A stretch of 64,000 nt of DNA from Dolomitihabitans soli (GCF_022213955.1 NZ_JAKNTW010000001.1:124001-188000); one strand, 5' to 3'; counted from the first letter of the stretch, positions 42,337 through 52,642 are shown. Notes: generated by a model not told the origin, from the letters alone. A program made the numbers and translations.

Positions 42337-45300
42337 TCAGGTGATCTTGGTGGTGGCCTCCTTGGTGACGCCGCTGACCGTGACGGAGATGGTCACCGTT
42401 CCTCGCCCGCGGGCGGTCAGGGTGCCCGTCGCCGGGTCGAGCGACGCGATGTGGTGGCCGCGGGCCTTGCCCGGGTCGCCTATGTGCAGGTTGCCGCTGC
42501 CCTTCCAGACGGTGCTGACCGGGTAGGCGGCCGGGATCTCGCGGGCGCCCTGGGTGAGCGTGGCGGTGACCTTGGCCGAGGTGCCGCGTGGCAGGTCTGC
42601 GGGCGCGGTCAGCGCGAGTTCGTCCACGTGCGGCCTGATCTGGGCGGTTAGCCAGGTGGGCCCGCCGGCGAACGGCAGCAGCCGTGCGGCGGCCTGTTCC
42701 ACCCGGGAGACCGGGTCCACGCCGAGCATGGTCCAGCCGGTGAAGCCGCCCTCACCAGGGGAGGTGGCCGGAGTCTTGCCGGAGTTGCCGTTGATCAGGT
42801 ACGGCACGCCGTCCACCCGGGAAGCGTGGAAGGTGCCCACGTGCCCGCCGACGAACGCTGCGCCCTTGCCGGTTCGGTGCTGGAAGTCGGCGAGCCATTT
42901 CTCGACCAGCGCCGCCTCCTTCCGGTCACCGAGCTGGCTGCCCTTGCCGGGGGTCGGGTCGCGCGGCGGGTGGTGCTCGACGAGGACGAGCGAGCCGACG
43001 CCGTCGTCCTCGGCGGCTTCGTCGAGAGCGGTGCGGAGCCGTTCGATCTGGTCGAAACCGCCGCCCCTGATGGTGCCGAGCGAGGTGTCCAGGGTGACGA
43101 ACCGGGTGCCCTTGTGGTCGAAGGTCCGGTTGGTGTCCCCGAATCGGGCGCGGAAGTTCGCGATGCTCGCCCCCATCACCTCGTGGTTGCCGGGCACGTA
43201 GTAGTAGGGCAGCTCTCCCGCCAGCTCCTCGTCGAGGATGCGCTTGGCGAGCAGGAAGTCGGCCTCCGACGCCTCGTCCACCAGGTCGCCCGCGATCAGC
43301 AGGAACTCGGGCCGGGCCGCCTTGATCTCCCTGAGCGTACGGCGCGCGGCCACGACCAGCGGCGAATCGGGGACACGGGCGACGAACTGGGCATCCGACA
43401 TGACGGCGAACCGCCAGTCATCGCGGTCCAGGTCGCCGCCGACCAGCCGATCCTCGACCCGCTTCTCGGGAGGCGCGTCGATCGAGGGCGCCACCTGGGC
43501 GTACAGCTCGTCGATCAGCACCTCCCCGGTGTACTGCCGCTCGGCCTTGAGCTCGATCGTGTAGAAGCGGCTGACCGACACCGGCTGCGGCAGTCCGGCG
43601 GGCACCGGGATCTCGATCTCCTTCCAGCCCTCCCAGGTGACGTAGGGCCCGTAGACCGAGGTGGCCTTCCCGGCGGCGTCGACGACGGTGAACGCGGTCC
43701 ATTCGCCCTGGCCGTGGCCGTAGACCGAGATGCCGAACGCGCGCGTCTGGCCGGGCAGCCCCAGCGGCGCGGGCGGGATGGCGTACGCGGTCCGGGTGGC
43801 GGTGGCCTGGCTGAAGTCGTAGGACAGCTTCAGCCCGGCCCCCTCGCGCCCGCCGGCGACCGGTTCGACGGTGGCGGTGCCGCGGGCCGAGCCCGCCGTC
43901 CACTTGGCCCCGTCGTCGAAGTTCGCCAGCACGCGCCGTTCGACCCCGACGGTGACGGCCACGGTGGCGGTCAGCCCGCCGACCTTGACGGTGACCAGCC
44001 CGGCGCCGGACGGCTTCTTCGCGGTGACCCGGTAACCGCCCGCTCCGTCGGGGGCGACGTCCAGGAGCGCGGTGTCGTAGCCGGTGGTGGCGTCGGCGGG
44101 TTCGATCGGCGCGGAGTTGCCGTGCTTGTCGTAGCCGACCACGCCGAAGGTCGCGCTGCCGGCTGCGATGTTCACCGACGGATGGGTGACGCCCAGCCTG
44201 GCGACGGGCCCGAGGACCTCCAGCGGGACGGTGCCCCGGACGCGGCCCGACTGGGCGGTGACCGTGGCCTTGCCGGGCAGCCCGGCGCGGAAGACGCCCT
44301 TGGCGGCGGTGCCGTGGGTGGCCCGCCAGCTGACGTCGCCGCCGGCGGCGGGGCCGTACACCTCGTCGTGGCCGGTGGCGTTCAGCGCGCGGGTGAGCCC
44401 GGCGAAGACGCGGTCGGGGCGTCCGCCGGCCACCGGTCCGGTGCCGGGCGCGACCGCCGGATCGATGGCGGGCCGCACCCACAGGCCGCTCAGCTTGCCG
44501 CTGCCCTCGGGGCGGTGGACGGCCAGGCCGTTCGGGACCAGCCGCTCGCCGCCGTCGTTGGGCTCGTTCTCGATCCGCACGCGGTCGCCGCCCGGTGTGC
44601 GGGTGGCCATCGTGGCGGAGCCGCCGCCGTCGATCTCCAGCCCGGTGTGCGCGCCGAGCTTGACCAGCCGGTCGGCCATCTCCTTCAGCGTCGCGCCCCG
44701 GCTGTTGATCGTACGGTTGCCGTCGACGGTGACCAGGAACATCTTCCTGCCGTCGGCGCTGAATCCGAGGGCCATCCTGGCGGCGGCGGTGGTGTCGTTC
44801 AGGTTCTGGGCCGTGCCGTCCTTGACCAGCAGGCTCCGGCCGCCGATCGCGGTGACCAGTTCGGCGTCCCCGGCGGCCTTGAGCCGGTAGGAGATCTCGA
44901 CCGCGTCGCCCGCCTTGAGCTGCGCCAGCCGCAGCGCTCCCGCCTCGCGGCCGAGGAGCACGGTGGCCCCTGCGGGGATGTCGCCCTCACCGGCGCCGGT
45001 GGTCACCCGCTCGACCTTGCCGCCGGTGACCAGTACCTCGGTCACCTGGGCGACGTCCGGTACGGCCCGGGCGCGGGTGTGCGCGCCCCAGCGGGAGTCG
45101 TAGGCGCCGATGCCGCCCGCGGGCAGGTCGGTGGCGTTGAGACGGGCGAGCGGTACGGCCTCGCCGCCTCCCGGCAGGGTGAGGGCGCCTTCGACCAGGA
45201 CGTCCAGGATGCGGCCGACACCGGCGGCGTCGATGGCGGCGGCCCGGTTCCAGTCGGCGGAGGGGGACTTGATGAGCTTGCCGCCGGAGATGGCCACGCC

Positions 45301-45768
45301 GAGCGGCGCTCCGGAGTTGTTGATGTCGAAGAAGTCGCCGTTGACGGCCGCGACGGCACCCGACTTGTCGGCCATCTCGGTGATCTTGCCGGTGGCCGCG
45401 ATCTTGCCGGTGTCGAGGTAGCCGATCCTCGCGCCCCCGGCCAGGTCGATGGTGAGGGCGTCGGAGCGCTGCCATCCGCGCGGGTCGAGGCTGTCGAGCG
45501 AGTCGATGGTCACGCCCGGCGCCACCGGGCGGTCGCTGTGGTAGGTCTCGACGGGCGAACCGGGGCCGGCCGCGCGGGTCGCCGGGCTGCTCGCGAACAG
45601 CGGGGTCGCCGCGGGCGGGTAGGACGATGAGCGAAGTGCTTCGAGCGCGGTGTCCGCCACGGGGTCGGCAGGCGCCGCCTTTGCCGTCGCGGAGCTGCCG
45701 AGAAGCCCGAGGACGAGGGCCGCCACGAGGGTGACGGCACGTCCCCGGGCCGAGTGATGCCTGGACAG
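42337..45768 (-). CDS. Secreted phosphodiester glycosidase-like / metallophosphoesterase fusion
   Basis: The protein of about 1143 residues has, in order, a signal peptide (ending near GSSATAKA), a phosphodiester-glycosidase (NAGPA-like) domain near 110-430 (VNGDFF near 141, DGGGSAT near 381, VPNGLAV), and Ig/beta-rich regions near 460-760. A calcineurin-like phosphoesterase follows (MSDAQ near 790, GDLVD, PGNHE near 861, EHHPP, GGHVGTFH near 976), then a C-terminal Big_2-like domain. CTG 45768 is the preferred start because GGAGG lies five to six bases upstream and the signal peptide begins there. GTG 45834 is the only other in-frame choice. The likely role is extracellular phosphodiester or phosphate scavenging. 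Confidence 0.82.
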   Translation of the reverse strand: MSRHHSARGRAVTLVAALVLGLLGSSATAKAAPADPVADTALEALRSSSYPPAATPLFASSPATRAAGPGSPVETYHSDRPVAPGVTIDSLDSLDPRGWQRSDALTIDLAGGARIGYLDTGKIAATGKITEMADKSGAVAAVNGDFFDINNSGAPLGVAISGGKLIKSPSADWNRAAAIDAAGVGRILDVLVEGALTLPGGGEAVPLARLNATDLPAGGIGAYDSRWGAHTRARAVPDVAQVTEVLVTGGKVERVTTGAGEGDIPAGATVLLGREAGALRLAQLKAGDAVEISYRLKAAGDAELVTAIGGRSLLVKDGTAQNLNDTTAAARMALGFSADGRKMFLVTVDGNRTINSRGATLKEMADRLVKLGAHTGLEIDGGGSATMATRTPGGDRVRIENEPNDGGERLVPNGLAVHRPEGSGKLSGLWVRPAIDPAVAPGTGPVAGGRPDRVFAGLTRALNATGHDEVYGPAAGGDVSWRATHGTAAKGVFRAGLPGKATVTAQSGRVRGTVPLEVLGPVARLGVTHPSVNIAAGSATFGVVGYDKHGNSAPIEPADATTGYDTALLDVAPDGAGGYRVTAKKPSGAGLVTVKVGGLTATVAVTVGVERRVLANFDDGAKWTAGSARGTATVEPVAGGREGAGLKLSYDFSQATATRTAYAIPPAPLGLPGQTRAFGISVYGHGQGEWTAFTVVDAAGKATSVYGPYVTWEGWKEIEIPVPAGLPQPVSVSRFYTIELKAERQYTGEVLIDELYAQVAPSIDAPPEKRVEDRLVGGDLDRDDWRFAVMSDAQFVARVPDSPLVVAARRTLREIKAARPEFLLIAGDLVDEASEADFLLAKRILDEELAGELPYYYVPGNHEVMGASIANFRARFGDTNRTFDHKGTRFVTLDTSLGTIRGGGFDQIERLRTALDEAAEDDGVGSLVLVEHHPPRDPTPGKGSQLGDRKEAALVEKWLADFQHRTGKGAAFVGGHVGTFHASRVDGVPYLINGNSGKTPATSPGEGGFTGWTMLGVDPVSRVEQAAARLLPFAGGPTWLTAQIRPHVDELALTAPADLPRGTSAKVTATLTQGAREIPAAYPVSTVWKGSGNLHIGDPGKARGHHIASLDPATGTLTARGRGTVTISVTVSGVTKEATTKIT

Positions 45769-46149
45769 GGGGGACCTCCGGTGGGAGTGAGTTGGGCACC
45801 GGAAGTCAACTAGATCACAAACCTTGCGATCCACCCATAGGCGGTGAACGTCTGTTGACGAGATCTCAGCCCCACGACCGGCACCACGGTCGGCCGGGGC
45901 CGGGTCGGGTGGGATTGCGGGTCAGGACGGCCAAGGTGGGCGGTGGCCGGTCCGCGGGGCCGCTGCCCAGGCGGCCGGTCCGCTGGGATCCGAGCCCACG
46001 GGCCAGGTGGGGTGGCGGGTCATGCGGGGCCGGTCGGGTGGGGTTGCGATCACGCGGGTGAGGGCGGCCAAGGTTGCGGTGGGCGATGGCAGGGTCGGGC
46101 GGGTTGCGATCATGGCGGGGTCAGGTGGGTTACAGGTGGGTCAGGTGGG
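45769..46149. other. Non-coding G-rich gap
   Basis: No gene is supported in these 381 bp. Near the end GGGTCAGGTG-like decamers repeat (about 46119-46160), running up to the stop of the ABC permease. The first 60 bases carry the promoter and ribosome site of the secreted phosphoesterase. Confidence 0.45.
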
Positions 46150-47349
46150 TCAGGTGGTGGACAGGGCTACGGTCGGTGGTAGCCGGGCCGCGCGCATCGC
46201 CGGGTAGAGTCCCGCGATCACGCCGACGACCAGGGTCGCGGCCAGTGCGCCGCCGAGTGCCCAGAGCGGTACCACCGGGGGCCACGACTGGGCCCTGGCG
46301 TAGGCCACGGTGGCCACCGACCCGAGGACCAGCCCCGCCGTACCGCCCAGCGCCGACAGCAGCAGCGACTCCGACAGGAACTGGACGCGGATCTGCCCGC
46401 GGGTGCCGCCCAGCGCCCGCCGCAGCCCGATCTCCCTGCGGCGTTCCAGCACCGAGATCACCATCGTGTTGGCGACTCCCACCCCGCCGACGAGCAGCGC
46501 CACCGCCCCGAGGCCCAGCATCAGGCTGGTCAGGGTGCCGGTCGCGGCGGCGCGGGCGGCGAGCGCGTCGGACGGCCGGGAGACGTCGACCTCCTGCGGG
46601 TTCTCCGGGTTAACGGTCCGGGCGAGCACGTCGCGCACCGCGATCACCGACTCCTCCGCCGAGCGCTGGTAGATCGTCGTCGGGTGCCCGTCGAACCCCA
46701 GATGCCGTGCCGCCGAGGGGAATCCGACGAGCGCCGAACGTTCGATCTCCGGAGCCAGCGGCAGCGCGTCCAGGATTCCGACCACGGTGAACCACCGGTT
46801 CCCCAGCCACACCTGCACGCCGGCCCGGCTCACCCCGAGCCGTCCGGCCGCCACCCCGCCGAGCACGACGGCGGGGTGCCGCGCGGTCGCCTCGTTGAGC
46901 CACACGCCGGACGCCGTCCGTCCCTTCAGGGTGCCGAGCAGTTCCAGGTCGGCGGCGGCCACGGTGATCCCGCCGGTGATCTCCGCGGGGATCAGGTCGG
47001 TCCGCCGGACGGTGGCCCGCACCGACCCGGTGGCCGCGGCGGAGGTGACCGGGCCGATCCGCCTGACCATGCCCACCGCGTTCACCGGCAGCTTCGACTC
47101 CTCCCCGAACAGCGTCCTGCCCGGCTCCGCCCGCAGCAGGTTGGTGCCGAGCGTGTCGAGCTGCCGGAGCAACTGCTCCCTGCTGGAGGAGGAGACGCCG
47201 ATGACGGCCACCATGGTCGCGATGCCGATCGCGATCCCCAGTGCCGAGAGCAGCACCCTCGCCGGGCGCGTGCGCAGCCCCGACATGCCCACCCTGACGA
47301 CATCGCGCGGGCTCAGCCTGGCCGGTATCAGCGTGTTCGGCGTGTTCAC
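46150..47349 (-). CDS. MacB/FtsX-type ABC transporter permease
   Basis: The 399-residue protein has one N-terminal membrane helix ([20 protein letters not shown]), a large extracellular MacB-type domain and three C-terminal helices, with the FtsX signature [18 protein letters not shown]. Such permeases work as mechanotransmitters for peptide, antibiotic or lipoprotein export rather than as channels. GTG 47349 overlaps the ATPase stop by four bases. It ends an operon with the ATPase, an adaptor and a lipoprotein. Confidence 0.9.
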   Translation of the reverse strand: MNTPNTLIPARLSPRDVVRVGMSGLRTRPARVLLSALGIAIGIATMVAVIGVSSSSREQLLRQLDTLGTNLLRAEPGRTLFGEESKLPVNAVGMVRRIGPVTSAAATGSVRATVRRTDLIPAEITGGITVAAADLELLGTLKGRTASGVWLNEATARHPAVVLGGVAAGRLGVSRAGVQVWLGNRWFTVVGILDALPLAPEIERSALVGFPSAARHLGFDGHPTTIYQRSAEESVIAVRDVLARTVNPENPQEVDVSRPSDALAARAAATGTLTSLMLGLGAVALLVGGVGVANTMVISVLERRREIGLRRALGGTRGQIRVQFLSESLLLSALGGTAGLVLGSVATVAYARAQSWPPVVPLWALGGALAATLVVGVIAGLYPAMRAARLPPTVALSTT

Positions 47350-48053
47350 CGCGCCTCCCTGACCAGCGCCTGCACGGTACGGCCCGGCCCGCCCTCGTCG
47401 GCGGCGATCCGGCCGTCGCGCATCCGGACACGACGCGGGCACCATTCGGCGATCTCCGGGTCGTGCGTGATGATCACTACGGTGGTGCCGCCGGCGTGCA
47501 GCGAGCGCAGCACGTCGAGGACGGCGTCGCCGGCGGCGGAGTCGAGGTTGCCGGTGGGCTCGTCGGCGAGCAGCAGCGGGGGCGCGCCCACGACCGCGCG
47601 GGCGATGGCCACCCGCTGCCGTTCGCCGCCGGACAGCCGGCCCGGCCGATGGTCCAGCCGGTGGCCGAGCCCGACGCGTTCCAGCGCCTCCACCGCGCGT
47701 GCCCGCCGTACCTTCAGGGGGTGGCCGGCGTACAGCAGGCCGTCGGCCACGTTGTCGCGGGCGCTCAGCCCGCCGTCGAGGTGGAACTGCTGGAAGACGA
47801 AGCCGATGTAGCCGCCGCGCAGGGCCGAGAGCCGCCGGTCCGTCAGGGCGGCCACGTCGTGGCCCGCGATGCGGACGGTGCCCGCGGAGGGCAGATCGAG
47901 GGTGCCGATGAGGTTCAGCAAGGTGGACTTGCCTGAGCCGGAGGGGCCGACGATGGCCAGCAGTTCGCCCTCCCGTACGGCGAGGCTCACCCCGCGCAGA
48001 GCCTGGACCTGGCCGTTGTAGGTCTTGGTGACCCCGGACACGTCGATGATCAT
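47346..48053 (-). CDS. MacB/LolD-type ABC transporter ATP-binding protein
   Basis: The 235-residue protein has Walker [10 protein letters not shown], signature [14 protein letters not shown], Walker [14 protein letters not shown] and the H-loop histidine in VIITHD. It belongs to the MacB/LolD subgroup, which energises FtsX-type permeases such as the one overlapping its 3' end. Its ATG at 48053 overlaps the adaptor stop by four bases. Confidence 0.93.
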   Translation of the reverse strand: MIIDVSGVTKTYNGQVQALRGVSLAVREGELLAIVGPSGSGKSTLLNLIGTLDLPSAGTVRIAGHDVAALTDRRLSALRGGYIGFVFQQFHLDGGLSARDNVADGLLYAGHPLKVRRARAVEALERVGLGHRLDHRPGRLSGGERQRVAIARAVVGAPPLLLADEPTGNLDSAAGDAVLDVLRSLHAGGTTVVIITHDPEIAEWCPRRVRMRDGRIAADEGGPGRTVQALVREAR

Positions 48054-49090
48054 TCGAACGGCACCCCGACCTTCATCCCCGCGGCCAGTCCCTCGCCGGA
48101 GATCTCGACCCGGCCGCCGCCGTAGGCACCGGTCCGCACCGCCGCGATCCTCCTGCCGCCGTCCGCCACGACCTCTACGCCGAAGCCGCCCTCGCGCAGC
48201 GCCAGCAGCGCCTCGACGGGCACCGACAGCACCTTCCTCACCCGCTCGCTCTCCAGCCGTACGGTCACCGGAGCCTGGTCCAGCCGTCCCACCTGTTTGA
48301 GCGAGGACAGGGTGACGTCCACCTCGATGGTGCTCGTGCCGTCCTCGGCCTTGACGGCGACCGTCCCGACCCGCGTGATCTTTCCCTTGGCCCGCCTGCC
48401 GCCCGGCAGTTCCACGGCCACCTCGGCGTTCTTCCTGGCCAGGTCCTGATCGTCGGCGGGGAGATCGACCCGGACCATTTTCCGGGTCCCGGTCAGGGCC
48501 AGCACGCGCCGGCCCGGCGCTACGCGGTCGCCGAGGGCCACTCCGGTGCCCGCGACGCGCACCCTCGCGGGCAGGAAGACCACCTGGTCGGCGGTCACGG
48601 CACCGGTCTCCGGCAGACCCCGATCGTCCTGCCAGTCGCGTACGGCCCGCGTGGTCGCCCAGGAGAAGTGGTCGTCCACGGTCAGGCCGGCACCGTGGCC
48701 GAGCGCCCGGAGATTGCGTTCGAGCTGCTCGACATCCGGGCCGTCACTCACTCCCTGCTGGAGGGTGCGGTAGAGGGGGAGCCTGCCGTACATCAGGATG
48801 ATCGGGTCGCGGTCCACGCCGTACAGCGCCCGGCCGCGGCCGACCACCGCACCCTTGGCGGGGACATGGGTGACCGTCCCGGCGCGGGTCGCGTCGATGG
48901 TCCGTTCCCCGTCGTAGGCCAGCCGCCCGTCCACCGCCTTCGTGTCGACCAGGTCGCCCCGCATGATCTCGGCCGTCGCCGTGGCGGCCTTCTCCGGCGG
49001 GGCGGGGGCCTCGTCGTCGTTCGACATGACGAGGTAGGTCCCGGCCAGGGCGACGACGACGCCGCCCGCGGCCAGCCAGCCGATCCTCAC
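48050..49090 (-). CDS. Membrane-fusion adaptor with peptidoglycan-binding domain
   Basis: The 346-residue protein starts with a membrane anchor ([20 protein letters not shown]). After a hairpin region it has a PG_binding_1-like stretch near 115-165 ([20 protein letters not shown]). The remainder is beta-rich with the adaptor pattern [20 protein letters not shown] near the end. Actinobacterial adaptors of this type link MacB-like exporters to the cell wall. GTG 49090 overlaps the lipoprotein stop by four bases. Confidence 0.85.
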   Translation of the reverse strand: MRIGWLAAGGVVVALAGTYLVMSNDDEAPAPPEKAATATAEIMRGDLVDTKAVDGRLAYDGERTIDATRAGTVTHVPAKGAVVGRGRALYGVDRDPIILMYGRLPLYRTLQQGVSDGPDVEQLERNLRALGHGAGLTVDDHFSWATTRAVRDWQDDRGLPETGAVTADQVVFLPARVRVAGTGVALGDRVAPGRRVLALTGTRKMVRVDLPADDQDLARKNAEVAVELPGGRRAKGKITRVGTVAVKAEDGTSTIEVDVTLSSLKQVGRLDQAPVTVRLESERVRKVLSVPVEALLALREGGFGVEVVADGGRRIAAVRTGAYGGGRVEISGEGLAAGMKVGVPFE

Positions 49091-49611
49091 CCCTGCCCAC
49101 CGCCCGGAAGGTGCTGGTTGCAGGCCTGCATCGCCTTCTTGAACTTCGGGTCGTCAGGGTCGCCGGGCATCGCCTGGGTGAGCATGTCCATGCCGGTGGG
49201 CGGGTCCGGCATGTCGAACCCGTTCTTCCGCATGCACGAGACGAACTTCAGCAGGGCGTCGGCGACCTTGGGATCGTTGGGGTTGATCTTGGCGTTTCCG
49301 ACCTGGATGTACTTCTCGCACGCCTTCATGGCCTTCTGCAGCTTGTCCTTGGGAATGTTCCTGGCGTCGATGCCCATGCCGCCGGCCGTCCCCGGGTCGG
49401 ACACCTCCACCCCGTTGTCGCGCATGCACTGGGCGAACTTGAGCTGGGCGTCCTCAGGGCTCATCGAGGCGGGCGCCGAGGATCGGGGGGCCGCGGAGGC
49501 CGTGCCCTCGCCCGCGGTGGCGACGTTGTCGCCCGCCGGCTCGACCATCGCGCAGGCGGAGGTGGCCAGCAGCAGTGCGGGGACCGTGAGCAGGGCTGAT
49601 CGGATCTTCAT
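49087..49611 (-). CDS. Lipoprotein with duplicated CMRxNG motif
   Basis: The 174-residue product has a lipobox ATSAC with C20. The mature domain contains the motif FAQCMRDNGVEVSDP and again FVSCMRKNGFDMPDP. Each is followed by a helix with another cysteine (MKACEKY, MQACNQH), so it is a two-repeat protein with four conserved cysteines. Similar lipoproteins accompany adaptor/MacB operons in actinobacteria, but their function is not established. ATG 49611 is 13 bases after the stop of the ABC-2 permease gene. The operon may thus continue from the upstream exporter genes. Confidence 0.8.
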   Translation of the reverse strand: MKIRSALLTVPALLLATSACAMVEPAGDNVATAGEGTASAAPRSSAPASMSPEDAQLKFAQCMRDNGVEVSDPGTAGGMGIDARNIPKDKLQKAMKACEKYIQVGNAKINPNDPKVADALLKFVSCMRKNGFDMPDPPTGMDMLTQAMPGDPDDPKFKKAMQACNQHLPGGGQG

Positions 49612-49624
49612 CGGGGTGGCTCCT

Positions 49625-50404
49625 TCAGACGTCTCGTTTGATGATCAGTAGGGTCCCGGCGGCCAACGGGACGGCGGCGTAGAGCGCCATGGCGACGAGC
49701 GCGCCCGCCGGGGAGAGGGCGCCGTCGCCGAGCCGGAAGGACATGTCCTCGCCCGCGATCTGGCTCACCAGGTTGCTCAGCATCACCGAGGACACCCAGG
49801 TGTTCCACGGCGCGGGCAGGAGGCCGGTGACCGGCGGCAACACGAACAACAGCGCCACCACGCTGACGAGCGCCCCCGCCGTGGACCGTACGGCGGCGCC
49901 GAGCCCGAGCCCGACCAGCGCGATCACCATCACCGACAGGCCGGAGGCGAACAGCCGGGGAAGCTCGCCCGCGACGGGCGCGACGTTGAACCCCATCGTG
50001 CGGTCTCCCGCGACCAGCCGTCCGGCGAAGAACGACGCGAATACCACGCCCTGACCGGCGGCCAGGGAGAAGGCGCCCACGACGGCCGCCTTGGCCGCGA
50101 TCACGGCGGGGCGTCTTGGCACCGCCACGAGGGTGGCGCGGATCAGTCCGGTGGCGTACTCCGAGGTGATCGCCAGGACGCCGAGCACGCCGAGGGCGAC
50201 CTGCACGATCGGCAGGAAGCCCTCCTCCGGTGACGCGGCGCGGAAGACGGCCTGGCGTTCGGGCGTGGCGTCGTCCCACACGCTGCCCGCGTAGAACACC
50301 CAGACGATGCCCACGACGAAGGCCCCGATCACGGCGCCGACGACGTGCTGGGTGGAGGCGACCGAGCGGATCTTCAGCCATTCGGCGGCGAGTATCCCGG
50401 TCAT
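49625..50404 (-). CDS. ABC-2 type transporter permease
   Basis: The 259-residue protein has six predicted membrane helices and the ABC-2 pattern ILAAEWLKIRSVAST at its start and TSEYATGLIRATLVAVPRR in the first loop. ATG 50404 overlaps the ATPase stop (ATGA). Together with the upstream ATPase it forms a two-component exporter, frequently linked in actinobacteria to antibiotic or peptide resistance. The longer upstream frame is antisense to nothing real and is out of frame with the ATPase, so it is not used. Confidence 0.88.
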   Translation of the reverse strand: MTGILAAEWLKIRSVASTQHVVGAVIGAFVVGIVWVFYAGSVWDDATPERQAVFRAASPEEGFLPIVQVALGVLGVLAITSEYATGLIRATLVAVPRRPAVIAAKAAVVGAFSLAAGQGVVFASFFAGRLVAGDRTMGFNVAPVAGELPRLFASGLSVMVIALVGLGLGAAVRSTAGALVSVVALLFVLPPVTGLLPAPWNTWVSSVMLSNLVSQIAGEDMSFRLGDGALSPAGALVAMALYAAVPLAAGTLLIIKRDV

Positions 50405-51306
50405 CGGACTCCCGCCCGATAGTCGAGGCTGCCCGCGGTGAGCTCCATGTACGCCTCCTCCAGGGAGGCGGTGCGCGGCGTCGCCTCGTGGATCGGGATG
50501 CCGTGCCGCGCGGCGAGGTCGCCGATCGCGGCGACCTCCATGCCCTTGACGGAGAGCGCGCCGTCCGGCTCGGCGGTGACGCTCGCGCCGGCCCGTTCCA
50601 GCAGCCCGGTGAGTTCCGCGGCCCTGGGGGAGCGCACCAGCACGCCGCGCTGGTAGCGGTCGGTGAGGGCGCGCACCGAGGTGTCGGCGATCAACCGGCC
50701 ACGGCCGATGATCACCAGATGGTCGGCCGTCAGTGCCATCTCGCTCATCAGGTGGCTGGAGAGCAGCACCGTCCTGCCCTCGCCGGCCAGTCGCCGCATC
50801 AGCTCCCGGATCCACCGGATCCCGTCGGGGTCCAGCCCGTTGACCGGCTCGTCGAACAGCAGGACGCCGGGGTCGCCGAGCAGCGCCGCCGCGATGCCGA
50901 GCCGCTGCCGCATCCCCAGTGAGAACGCGCCGACCGGCTTGCGCGCCACGCCGGCCAGCCCGACCTCCTCCAGCACGGCCGCCACCCTGTCCGAGCCGAT
51001 GCCGTTGGTCAGGGCCAGGCAGCGCAGGTGGTTCAGCGCGCTGCGCCCACCGTGTGCCGCGCCCGCGTCGAGCAGCGCGCCCACCTGGTGCATCGGGTGG
51101 CGGATGTCGGCGTAGCGCATGCCGTTGACCAGCGCCTCACCGGAGGTGGGGGCGTCCAGGCCGAGTACGGCCCGCATGGTGGTCGACTTTCCCGCGCCGT
51201 TCGGGCCGAGGAAGCCGGTCACGTGTCCCGGCTTCACCTGGAACGTCAGGGCGTCGACGGCGACCGTCTCCCCGTAGCGCTTGCTGAGTTCGTGTACTTC
51301 GATCAT
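50401..51306 (-). CDS. ABC-2 exporter ATP-binding protein
   Basis: The 301-residue protein has Walker A GPNGAGKST, signature FSLGMRQRLGIAAAL, Walker B VLLFDEPVNGLDP and the H-loop in LLSSHLM. The subgroup (BcrA/DrrA-like) exports drugs or lantibiotic-type peptides. ATG 51306 is used because the protein then begins with the family-typical MIEVHELSKRYG. It is divergent from the kinase/regulator pair 170 bases away, which makes regulation of the exporter by that pair likely. Confidence 0.92.
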   Translation of the reverse strand: MIEVHELSKRYGETVAVDALTFQVKPGHVTGFLGPNGAGKSTTMRAVLGLDAPTSGEALVNGMRYADIRHPMHQVGALLDAGAAHGGRSALNHLRCLALTNGIGSDRVAAVLEEVGLAGVARKPVGAFSLGMRQRLGIAAALLGDPGVLLFDEPVNGLDPDGIRWIRELMRRLAGEGRTVLLSSHLMSEMALTADHLVIIGRGRLIADTSVRALTDRYQRGVLVRSPRAAELTGLLERAGASVTAEPDGALSVKGMEVAAIGDLAARHGIPIHEATPRTASLEEAYMELTAGSLDYRAGVR

Positions 51307-51475
51307 GGCTGCAACGCTCCCGCACGCCCGGGTGGCGGCACATCCGGCCGTGGTCTCGACTCCGGGCTCCGCCCGCACGGCGATGGATCCGGCCGATCAA
51401 CCCTCCCCGTCGGACCTGGGGATGACGTCCCGGGGTCGGAGGCGGGATCCGGCCAGGCCGGATACGGTACGGAGA

Positions 51476-52642
51476 ATGCACCAACCGGATTCGCGGCCCC
51501 CTTTCGCCCGGCGGCTGCGCCGGGGCGAGCTGATCGCGTTCGACTGCCTGGCCGCCCTGGCGTTCGTCACGGTGCTGTCCGCGCTGCCGTTGCTGCCCGC
51601 GCCGCCGGTGTCCTCCGTGCCCGGATGGGCCCAGACACTGGTGACGGCCGGGATGGCGATCCCGCTCGCCGTGCGGAGGCTCTGGCCGCGCCCGGTGTGC
51701 TGCGTCGTGCTGGCGTTCTCGGTGGCGGCTTTCCTCCTCGGCGTGATGAGCAACCCGTTCGTCGCCGCCGCCTTCGCGCTGTACACCGTGGCGCTCACCG
51801 AGCCCCGGCGGTCCTGGGAGCCCACGTCCGCGATCGCTGTGGTCAGCGCGCTCGGCGTGTTCCTGCTGACCGTGGCGGGCATGCCCGTCGGCCTGGTCAA
51901 CGGAAACGTCCCGCAGATCCTGTTCGGGCTGGCGATCATGGGCGGCACCTGGACGGTCGGCCGGGCCGTACGGGAGCGCAGGGCGCACGCCGGGCGGGAG
52001 GCGGAGCGGGCCGTCACCGAGGAGCGCCTGCGGATCGCCCGTGAGCTGCACGACGTGGTGGCGCACAGCATGAGCCTGATCGCGGTCAAGGCGGGCATCG
52101 CCAACCACGTCGCCGAGGCCAGGCCGGAGGAGGCGCGGGACGCGCTGCGCGTCATCGAGACCACCAGCCGGGCGGCGCTGACCGAGATGCGCCACATGCT
52201 GGGCGTGCTGCGCTCCGAGAACGACCCCGGCGGCGGCCTCGACCTGGGCCCGGCTCCCGGGCTCAGCGGCCTGCCCGAGCTGGCCGAGCGCGCGGCGATG
52301 GCGGGGGTCCGGGTCGAGACACAGGTCAGGGGCGCGGAGCGGCTACCGGAGGGCGTCGGGTTGTCGGCCTACCGGATCGTGCAGGAGTCGATCACCAACG
52401 TGGTCAAGCACGCCGCGCCCGCGAACTGCCGGGTCGTGGTGGAGGTGGCGGGGGAACAGGTGCGCATCCAGGTGAGCGACGACGGCCCCGGCCACCGGGT
52501 CCTCCCCGGGGCGACCGGCGGGCACGGCCTGATCGGGATGCGCGAACGCGTCACGATGTACGGCGGAGCCTTCGCGGCGGGACCGCTGCCGCACGGCGGT
52601 TTCCAGGTCAGGGCGTCGCTGCCGATGAAGGGGGTCTCGTGA
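51476..52642 (+). CDS. NarL-type sensor histidine kinase
   Basis: The 388-residue protein has four to five membrane helices (about residues 20-165), a HisKA_3 dimerisation helix with the phospho-acceptor H192 in RIARELHDVVAHSMSL, and a HATPase domain (VVKHAAPANC; DDGPGHRV; GGHGLIGMRERV). ATG 51476 is adopted because GGAGA directly precedes it and the product is a normal length. The stop overlaps the response regulator start (GTGA). It faces the ABC exporter operon and probably senses a cell-envelope stress or drug. Confidence 0.9.
   Translation: MHQPDSRPPFARRLRRGELIAFDCLAALAFVTVLSALPLLPAPPVSSVPGWAQTLVTAGMAIPLAVRRLWPRPVCCVVLAFSVAAFLLGVMSNPFVAAAFALYTVALTEPRRSWEPTSAIAVVSALGVFLLTVAGMPVGLVNGNVPQILFGLAIMGGTWTVGRAVRERRAHAGREAERAVTEERLRIARELHDVVAHSMSLIAVKAGIANHVAEARPEEARDALRVIETTSRAALTEMRHMLGVLRSENDPGGGLDLGPAPGLSGLPELAERAAMAGVRVETQVRGAERLPEGVGLSAYRIVQESITNVVKHAAPANCRVVVEVAGEQVRIQVSDDGPGHRVLPGATGGHGLIGMRERVTMYGGAFAAGPLPHGGFQVRASLPMKGVS

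Noticed and set aside
42826-45630. 934-codon plus-strand frame opposite the secreted phosphoesterase
   Set aside because: It lies opposite a coherent multi-domain protein with clear motifs, and its own sequence is compositional noise.
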